Origin: Streptomyces zagrosensis
Lineage (GTDB): Bacteria > Actinomycetota > Actinomycetes > Streptomycetales > Streptomycetaceae
Assembly (NCBI RefSeq): GCF_014203645.1
Contig: NZ_JACHJL010000007.1
Coordinates: 124,001 to 188,000, forward strand
Direction: 5' to 3'
DNA length: 64,000 nt
Shown here: one piece after another, positions 58,557-64,000 of the stretch
Layout of the letters: each line of letters opens with the position of its first letter
How positions within the stretch are numbered: position 1 is the first letter of the stretch
Program-made: the position numbers and the translations under genes
The notes under the pieces: generated by a model
What the model was told of the DNA's origin: nothing
Databases searched by the model: none
The model's input: the letters and a program-made list of their open reading frames with translations, nothing else

Positions 58557-59567
58557 ATGGACCTGGAGATGCGACATCTGAGGGCGATCCGGACGATAGC
58601 CGAAGCGGGTAGCCTCACCCGGGCCGCCGCCGTGCTCGGGCTCGCCCAACCCGCCCTGAGCGCACAGTTGAAGCGAATCGAAAGCACCCTGGGCGGCCGG
58701 CTGTTCGAGCGTGGCCGCTACGGAGTGCGGACCACCGCCCTGGGCGATTTCGTGCTGGACCGCGCCCGTATCCTGCTCCCCGCCGTGAGCCAACTGCAAC
58801 AGGAGGCCGTACGGCTCACCCAGGAGGGCGGGCGCCCGCACGCCTTCCGGCTCGGCGGCACCCACGGCCCGCTGCTCGGGGGAGTGGTGGATCGGCTGGC
58901 CGCCGCCCATCCGGAGATGCAGGTGACCACCCGTATCTCCTGGTCGGAACGGGAGATCGCGGCCTCAGTGGCGGGTGGGCGGCTGAACTTTGCGTTGATC
59001 GGCACCTGCGGTGAGAGCACGCCTCCCGAGCCGGATCGGCTGGTTTGGCGTCAGTTCGCGGCCGACCCGGTCTTCATCCTGCTCAGTGAGGAGCACCCGC
59101 TGGCCGGGCAACCGGAAGTGAACCTGGCCGACCTCGCCAACGAGGCATGGGCCGATGTGCCAGGCGACGGCTGTTTTTGGGAGTGCTTCACCGCGGCTTG
59201 CACCCGAGCCGGGTTCCGCCCCAGTCGTGTCTACGAAACCGACACCGCCTCGTGTGTGTATCTGGCCCAGGTCGGCCGCGCCGTAGGTCTGTGTCGTGCC
59301 ACCTTGCCCACTCCGCCCGGCCTGGTGACCAAGGCGCTGACCGGTACGCCGCTGATGTGGCGTCACCTCATCGGCTGGGACCCGTACGGCTTTGCGGCGC
59401 AGGTCGCGCCCGATGTGGTGGCGCACGCCCACGCGGCACACACCGAGGCCGCCGCCCGCAGCGAGAGCTACACGGCCTGGCTCGCCACGCACGGTACGGA
59501 CGCCTCGGGCCCCGCCCCGGGCGCCCTCCCGGAGCCGTCCCTGCCGTGCGGAAGATCCCTGCCGTGA
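58557..59567 (+). CDS. LysR-family transcriptional regulator
   Basis: A 336-residue LysR regulator. The winged helix-turn-helix is at residues 1-65 (MRHLRAIRTIAEAGSLTRAA and AQPALSAQLKRIE...GGRLFERG). The effector-binding domain follows with HPLAGQPEVNLADLANEAW and a C-terminal tail rich in Pro. The start ATG 58557 or the second Met five codons on are both possible. LysR proteins of this group sit near purine or other catabolic genes; its original target may be the decayed locus upstream or the protease gene downstream. No divergent partner gene is present. Confidence 0.88.
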   Translation: MDLEMRHLRAIRTIAEAGSLTRAAAVLGLAQPALSAQLKRIESTLGGRLFERGRYGVRTTALGDFVLDRARILLPAVSQLQQEAVRLTQEGGRPHAFRLGGTHGPLLGGVVDRLAAAHPEMQVTTRISWSEREIAASVAGGRLNFALIGTCGESTPPEPDRLVWRQFAADPVFILLSEEHPLAGQPEVNLADLANEAWADVPGDGCFWECFTAACTRAGFRPSRVYETDTASCVYLAQVGRAVGLCRATLPTPPGLVTKALTGTPLMWRHLIGWDPYGFAAQVAPDVVAHAHAAHTEAAARSESYTAWLATHGTDASGPAPGALPEPSLPCGRSLP

Positions 59568-59713
59568 CGGGTAAGGACAGCTGCCGTGCAGACAAAAGGG
59601 CTTGCGCATGTCAGGTCCATACCATTGGGGAGGGGGAAAACTGGAATCTTCTGCGGGACAGATCGCGCCACTTACGGTTTCGGCAACCCCCACCGAATCC
59701 GAGGAGACTCCCC

Positions 59714-61075
59714 ATGCCCCACAGACACGCCACCATCGCGTGTGCCGCGGCAGCGGCGGTCGGCGCGCTCGCCCTGAGCCTGCTGCCCGGAACAGCCTCC
59801 GCCCGGCCGGCCGACCAGGCCGCGCCTTCGTCGGCAGCAGCGACCCTGCGCGTCGCCGACACCTCCCCCGTCGTCCTCGCTGCCATGCAGCGTGACCTGG
59901 GCCTGAGCAGCCCAGCGCAGGCCAAGCAGCGGCTGATTAACGAGGCCGACGCAGGCGCCATCGCCGGCCGACTCCAGCAGTCCCTGGGCGGCGACTTCGC
60001 CGGCGCCTGGGTGAGCGGCGCGGACTCCGCGACGCTCACCGTGGCCACCGCGGACCGCTCCGAGCTGGCCGCGATCACTGCCAAGGGCGCGCGCGCCAAG
60101 CTCGTACCGCACACGCTCGCCGAACTGGACGCCGCCAAGGCCAAGCTGGACCGCGCCGCGGTGAAGAGCGGCTCGGTCGACGCCCCGATCTGGTCCGTGG
60201 ACGTCCGCTCCAACACCGTCGTGATCCACGCGGTCAAGAAGTCCGCCGCGCAGAAGCTGATCAGCGCCAGTGGCGTCAACAGCGATCTCGTCCGCGTCGA
60301 GTCCACCACCGAACGCCCCCGTCCGCTCTATGACATCAGGGGCGGCGACGCGTACTACATGAACGGCAGCGGACGCTGTTCCGTCGGCTTCGCCATCACC
60401 CGCGGTACGACGGAGGGCTTCGCCACCGCGGGTCACTGCGGCCGTGCCGGCACCACGACGACCGGCTTCAACCAGGTGAGCCAGGGCTCGTTCCAGGCGT
60501 CCACCTTCCCCGGCCGTGACACGGCCTGGGTCGCGACCAACAGCAACTGGAAGGCGACGCCGTTCGTCGCCAGCCAGGGCCAAAACGTCCAGGTCGCGGG
60601 CTCGACCCAGTCGGCAGTCGGCGCCTCGATCTGCCGCTCCGGCTCCACCACCGGCTGGCACTGCGGCACCATCACGCGACACAACACCAGCGTCACCTAC
60701 CCCGAGGGCACCATCAGCGGCGTGACGCAGACGACGGTCTGCGCCGAGCCTGGTGACTCGGGCGGCTCGTACATCTCCGGTAGCCAGGCGCAGGGCGTCA
60801 CCTCCGGTGGCTCCGGTGACTGCCGCAGCGGAGGCACCACCTTCCACCAGCCGATCAACCCCCTGATCCAGGGCTACGGACTGACCCTGAAGACCACCAC
60901 CGATGGCCCCGGCCCCGGCCCCGGCCCGGGTGAGGGCACCTGGGCCGCAGGCACCGTCTACAAGGCGGGCGACCAGGTCACCTACAACGGCGGCACCTAC
61001 CGCTGCATCCAGCCGCACCAGGCCCAGCCCGGCTGGGACCCGGTGAGCGCCCCGGCGCTATGGCAGAGGGTCTGA
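59714..61075 (+). CDS. Secreted S1 protease, streptogrisin C-like, with chitin-binding module
   Basis: A 453-residue preproprotein. A signal peptide (about 1-30, ending TASA) is followed by an alpha-lytic-type prodomain (to about 200) that acts as a folding chaperone. The mature S1E protease starts near YDIRGGDAYYMNGSGRCSVG; the triad is His in FATAGHCG, Asp in GRDTAWVA and Ser in EPGDSGGSY. A Pro-Gly linker (DGPGPGPGPGEG) leads to a C-terminal CBM5/12 carbohydrate-binding module (GTWAAGTVYKAGDQVTYNG, YRCIQPHQAQPGW). It is exported and should degrade proteins associated with chitin. ATG 59714 follows GAGGAG. A strong terminator follows. Confidence 0.95.
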   Translation: MPHRHATIACAAAAAVGALALSLLPGTASARPADQAAPSSAAATLRVADTSPVVLAAMQRDLGLSSPAQAKQRLINEADAGAIAGRLQQSLGGDFAGAWVSGADSATLTVATADRSELAAITAKGARAKLVPHTLAELDAAKAKLDRAAVKSGSVDAPIWSVDVRSNTVVIHAVKKSAAQKLISASGVNSDLVRVESTTERPRPLYDIRGGDAYYMNGSGRCSVGFAITRGTTEGFATAGHCGRAGTTTTGFNQVSQGSFQASTFPGRDTAWVATNSNWKATPFVASQGQNVQVAGSTQSAVGASICRSGSTTGWHCGTITRHNTSVTYPEGTISGVTQTTVCAEPGDSGGSYISGSQAQGVTSGGSGDCRSGGTTFHQPINPLIQGYGLTLKTTTDGPGPGPGPGEGTWAAGTVYKAGDQVTYNGGTYRCIQPHQAQPGWDPVSAPALWQRV

Positions 61076-61203
61076 TCGAAAGGTCCCACGGTGGCTGCAC
61101 ATCTGACCGGCCCAGAGCGCATCAGGACACCGGTACAGATGTGTGACCGGCCCCAGGGCGGCTGAGCAGCGCCCAGGCCAACGACCATTGCCGAGGGAGA
61201 AAG

Positions 61204-61239
61204 CGGGCGGTGCGGGACTGAGGGGTCCCGCACCGCCCG
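61204..61239. terminator. Strong hairpin terminator after protease gene
   Basis: CGGGCGGTGCGGGAC and GTCCCGCACCGCCCG are exact complements (15-bp arms) around a 6-base loop, 128 bp past the protease stop. It also faces the malate synthase remnant on the other strand. Confidence 0.92.
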
Positions 61240-61364
61240 GCCTTCGTATTACCGGTTACCGGCCCCGCTCGACGTTCGTACCGCCCGGCCTTCGTAGCGC
61301 CGGGCTTTCGTACGGCTGGTGCCGCCCGGCCGCCGCACCGCGCCCACCGGGTGGACCAGCCGGC

Positions 61365-62140
61365 TCAGTCCAGCAGTTCGTAGGCGGGCAGCGGCAGGAA
61401 GTCCACGTAATCCTCGTCGAGTGCGACGCGTAGCAGCAGGTCGTGCGCCCGCTGCCAGGCGCCGGCGGCGAACGCGTCGTCATCTACCTCCGTGCGGATG
61501 GCGCCCAATTCCCTGGTCGCGACCTCGCGCACCAGGTCGGCGGTGACCCGCTCGCCGTTGTCGAGGACAACCCCGGCGTTGCTCCACTGCCAGAGCTGCG
61601 AACGGGAGATCTCGGCGGTGGCCGCGTCCTCCATCAGAGGGAAGATGGCCACGGCGCCGAGCCCGCGCAGCCACGCCTCGATGTACCTGACGCCCACCTG
61701 CACCGCGTTGACCAGCCCCGGGTACGTCGGACTGGCGTCCAGCGAGTCGATGGCGATGAGCTCGGCAGCGGTCACCGAGACATCCTCGCGCAGCCGGTCC
61801 TTTTGGTTCGGCCGCTCGCCAAGGACCTGGTCGAAGCAGCCGTCGATCCGTAGGTGCCGCTCCTCCAGGTGCCAGCCGCGCGGTCGCATCACCACCGTCG
61901 CCAGCTCATCGGCGGGGCGCAGGACGTAAGTCTTGCCGTCGGGGCTGGTGAAGTCGATGCGTCGCGCATAGGCGTCCAGCAGGTTGAGCTGGCCTGAGAT
62001 TACGTTCCCCCAGGTGGGTGCCGACGCGTCCGCGAAGTCGGCGAGCCAGACGCGGGTGCCCGAGTTGAGCGCGTTGATGGTCATCTTGCGATCGGCCACT
62101 TCTGGCCAGTGGAGAACAATCTCCTTACGGTGGGTGGCTG
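61365..62140 (-). pseudogene. aceB: Malate synthase A with N-terminal truncation and internal deletion
   Basis: Two blocks of AceB are joined in frame. The first (KMTINALNSGTRVWLADFAD, GQLNLLDAYARRIDFTSPDG, VVMRPRGWHLEERHLRIDG) is the N-terminal barrel entry. The second (FDQVLGERPNQKDRLREDVS, GVRYIEAWLRGLGAVAIFPL, MEDAATAEISRSQLWQW) is the C-terminal part. Between them, at about 61836-61840, roughly 200 residues with the metal- and glyoxylate-binding core are missing. The N-terminal 80 or so residues are also lost; the frame opens next to the MobA-like gene's stop. It should be inactive. Malate synthase would have used glyoxylate from allantoin breakdown, matching the purine genes nearby. Confidence 0.87.
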
Positions 62141-62142
62141 GG

Positions 62143-62814
62143 TCAGTGGCCGGGACTTGGCCCGGGGCCGGGTTCGCAGCCGGGGGCGAGCAGCCGTAGG
62201 TCCGCCGGGGTGTCGATGTCGTCGGGCGTGGCAATGTCCGCGCACTCCACCAGCGTGAGGTCACGCGTGTGCGCCCGCAGGAAGTCCCGGGCGCCCCGAT
62301 CACCGGACGCTCCCGCTGCCACCTGCGCCCAGTGCTTGCGGGCGAACAGCACCGGGTGGCCCCGCTGCCCCGCGTACGCCGCGGCCACCAGCGGCGCACC
62401 CGCTCGATGCGCCGCGATCACCCGGGCCACCGCATCGGCGCCCACGCCTGGTTGGTCCACGAGCATCACCAGCACCGCGGTGGCCCCGTGGGCGGCGGCG
62501 CCCACCGCGTCGAGGCCCGCGCGCAGCGAGGAGCCCATGCCCGACGCCCAGTGCGGGTTGCCGGTCACGACGCAGCCCGTCAGCTCGGCCCGCTCTCGTA
62601 CGCGTTCCGCCGCAGCGCCGAGCACCACATGCACCGCCGGCGCGCAGCCGCCCCCGCGCAGCGCCCGCACCGCACGCTCCACCAGCGGTCGTCCCCGGTA
62701 GTCGAGCAACGCCTTGGGGCGTCCCCCGAGCCGCCGTCCGCCGCCCGCCGCGAGCACAAGCCCGGCGATGGGGGCCGGTCCGCCGGTGTTCGGTTCCTGT
62801 GGTGTCGGTGCCAT
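62143..62814 (-). CDS. MobA/MocA-like nucleotidyltransferase
   Basis: A 223-residue NTP-transferase (GT-A fold). GLVLAAGGGRRLGGRPKALL is the nucleotide-binding signature and MLVDQPGVGADAVARVI has the metal-binding Asp; GQRGHPVLFARKHW contains the conserved GHP. MocA-type members make molybdopterin cytosine dinucleotide for xanthine-dehydrogenase-like enzymes, which fits the purine setting. ATG 62814 was preferred to the longer frame because family sequence begins with APIAGLV shortly after. A direct role cannot be shown without the molybdo-enzyme genes, which are not in the window. Confidence 0.83.
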   Translation of the reverse strand: MAPTPQEPNTGGPAPIAGLVLAAGGGRRLGGRPKALLDYRGRPLVERAVRALRGGGCAPAVHVVLGAAAERVRERAELTGCVVTGNPHWASGMGSSLRAGLDAVGAAAHGATAVLVMLVDQPGVGADAVARVIAAHRAGAPLVAAAYAGQRGHPVLFARKHWAQVAAGASGDRGARDFLRAHTRDLTLVECADIATPDDIDTPADLRLLAPGCEPGPGPSPGH

Positions 62815-62996
62815 GCGCCTTGCATACCGCACCGCGCCAACGGAAGGCGCCCGTGCCCGCTGCCACGCCCCGGGCCCTGCGCCCCGAGCCCAGGTCACAA
62901 GCCCGGACTTCGCTGGCGGGGCGTACCGCACCGGGTACCGGGCACGAGGGCTCGGCTAAGGTCGGGGCGTGCGTGGGTGAAACGGGGAGGACGAAG

Positions 62997-64000
62997 GTGG
63001 CGGAGGTCTTCGAGGCGCTGGGGAAGAAGGACCCGCGCCAGGTCGCGGGTTACCAGCTTGCCGCCAAGCTGGGCTCGGGCGGCATGGGCAAGGTCTACCT
63101 CTCCTACACCCCGGCCGGACGGCCGGTGGCGATCAAGGTGGTACGTCCCGACCTCAGCGAGGACCCGGAGTTTCGCAGCAGGTTTCGGCGCGAAGTGGAG
63201 GCCGCCAAGCGGGTGCACGGCCTGTACACCGCGCCGGTCATCGACGCCGAGACCGAGGGCGACACGCCTTGGCTTGCCACCGCTTATGTGCCGGGCCCCT
63301 CCCTACAGTCGGTGATCGACGACCACGGCCCGCTGCCCGTTGACACCGTGCTGCTACTCACCGCGGGAATGGCCGAGGCGCTCGCCGCCGTCCATGAGGC
63401 GGGCATCGTGCACCGGGACTTCAAGCCGTCGAACGTGCTGCTGGCGGCCGATGGTCCGCGCGTCATCGACTTCGGCATCTCGCGGGCCGTGGACTCCAGC
63501 TCGCTCACCGGTAGCGGCATGACCATCGGCACCCCGTCGTTCATGGCGCCCGAACAGGCCGAGGCCACCGAGATCACGGTGGCCACCGATATCTTCGCGC
63601 TCGGCCAAGTGGCCTGCTACGCCGCGTCCGGCGCCCCGGCGTTCGGTGAGGGCACTCCGCATGGCGTGCTTTACCGGGTCGTGCACAAGAGCCCCGACCT
63701 CAGCGGCGTGCCCGAGGAACTGCGCGGGCTGATCGGCCGGTGCCTGGAGAAGAGGCCGGCGGACCGGCCGAGTCCCGCCGAAATCATCGCTATGTGCCGC
63801 GCGGTGTCCCCGGGCGGCGAACTGCGCCGGGCCGACGACTGGTTGCCCACCGCGGTCGCGGCCGACCTCAGCAGCCGCGCCGCAGGGCCCGCGCCCACCA
63901 AAGCGTCGCCAACGGACGAAACGCTGGCCCGCGCCCGCACGACCGGCGGGGGCCAGGGCGCCGGCGCGGCGGCGTCCGACGAGGCACGGGATAGCGCGGG
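62997..64000 (+). CDS. Ser/Thr protein kinase, 3' end outside window
   Basis: At least 334 residues of a Hanks-type kinase. GSGGMGKV (27-34) is the glycine loop, Lys47 in VAIKVV binds ATP, HRDFKPSN (139-146) is the catalytic loop (Phe for the more common Leu) and DFGIS follows; GTPSFMAPEQA is the activation segment. After residue 265 the sequence becomes Ala/Pro/Thr-rich, a linker toward a likely membrane segment and sensor domain beyond the window. GTG 62997 follows GGGGAGGA. The open frame runs off the end at 64000. Confidence 0.92.
   Translation, partial: MAEVFEALGKKDPRQVAGYQLAAKLGSGGMGKVYLSYTPAGRPVAIKVVRPDLSEDPEFRSRFRREVEAAKRVHGLYTAPVIDAETEGDTPWLATAYVPGPSLQSVIDDHGPLPVDTVLLLTAGMAEALAAVHEAGIVHRDFKPSNVLLAADGPRVIDFGISRAVDSSSLTGSGMTIGTPSFMAPEQAEATEITVATDIFALGQVACYAASGAPAFGEGTPHGVLYRVVHKSPDLSGVPEELRGLIGRCLEKRPADRPSPAEIIAMCRAVSPGGELRRADDWLPTAVAADLSSRAAGPAPTKASPTDETLARARTTGGGQGAGAAASDEARDSA

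Overview
The window is very GC-rich, codes densely on both strands, uses GTG/TTG starts often, and carries typical actinomycete families: PASTA-less Ser/Thr kinases with PQQ propellers, XRE-DUF397 pairs, F420-type oxidoreductases, a GAF/ANTAR regulator, an ABC-F protein and a streptogrisin-like protease. It is almost certainly from a Streptomyces or close relative, probably an accessory (arm) region. No rRNA, tRNA, CRISPR array or intact insertion sequence was seen.

Layout. 0-14.4 kb: a PQQ propeller protein and a kinase-PQQ gene; an F420-type oxidoreductase; a deletion scar joining the tails of a LysR gene and a FAD monooxygenase; a DedA protein; an ANTAR-GAF regulator; an epimerase/phytoene-desaturase-like/SRPBCC trio; an ABC-F gene behind a 7-codon leader peptide and attenuator hairpin; and a long-form GAPDH. 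14.7-23.2 kb: a trans-4-hydroxy-L-proline catabolic operon (2-epimerase, three-part D-Hyp dehydrogenase, pyrroline-hydroxycarboxylate deaminase, 2-oxoglutarate-semialdehyde dehydrogenase) with an XRE-cupin regulator. Two copies of one operator-like sequence flank that regulator. The permease and an aminopeptidase P gene survive only as fragments.

23.4-36.0 kb is the most interesting part: a carbapenem-type biosynthetic cluster. It holds homologues of CarC, CarA and CarB in one minus-strand operon with a 47-codon small ORF, an MFS exporter, an ATP-grasp ligase, a FemAB/GNAT-like protein and an ornithine acetyltransferase of the clavulanate OAT2 kind. A divergent plus-strand operon encodes an NRDE-family Ntn protein, a LuxC/EhpG-like reductase and a LuxE/EhpF-like adenylating enzyme. 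A methyltransferase gene converges on it across a strong terminator. The mixture of simple-carbapenem core enzymes with clavam-type accessory genes is unlike the carbapenem clusters I know. The CarC-like enzyme keeps the iron ligands but has Phe in place of the tyrosine that supplies the C5 hydrogen in CarC, so its product may differ.

36.4-55.3 kb: GyrI-like, DHFR-like and AraC proteins, a CorA channel, an RNHCP protein, a GNAT remnant, a GAF-LuxR regulator, three tandem AMP-forming acyl-CoA ligases, a zinc-ribbon protein, and XRE/DUF397 modules, one with a G-run frameshift and one reduced to its tail. 55.5-62.8 kb: a decaying purine-to-glyoxylate locus. HIU hydrolase and uricase look intact. 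OHCU decarboxylase, 8-oxoguanine deaminase, a xanthine/uracil permease and malate synthase are truncated, frameshifted or internally deleted. A LysR regulator and a secreted streptogrisin-type protease lie within it. The window ends inside another Ser/Thr kinase gene.

Two themes recur: several operons have lost one or more members by deletion, and many 3' flanks carry short tandem repeats, often of period 9.
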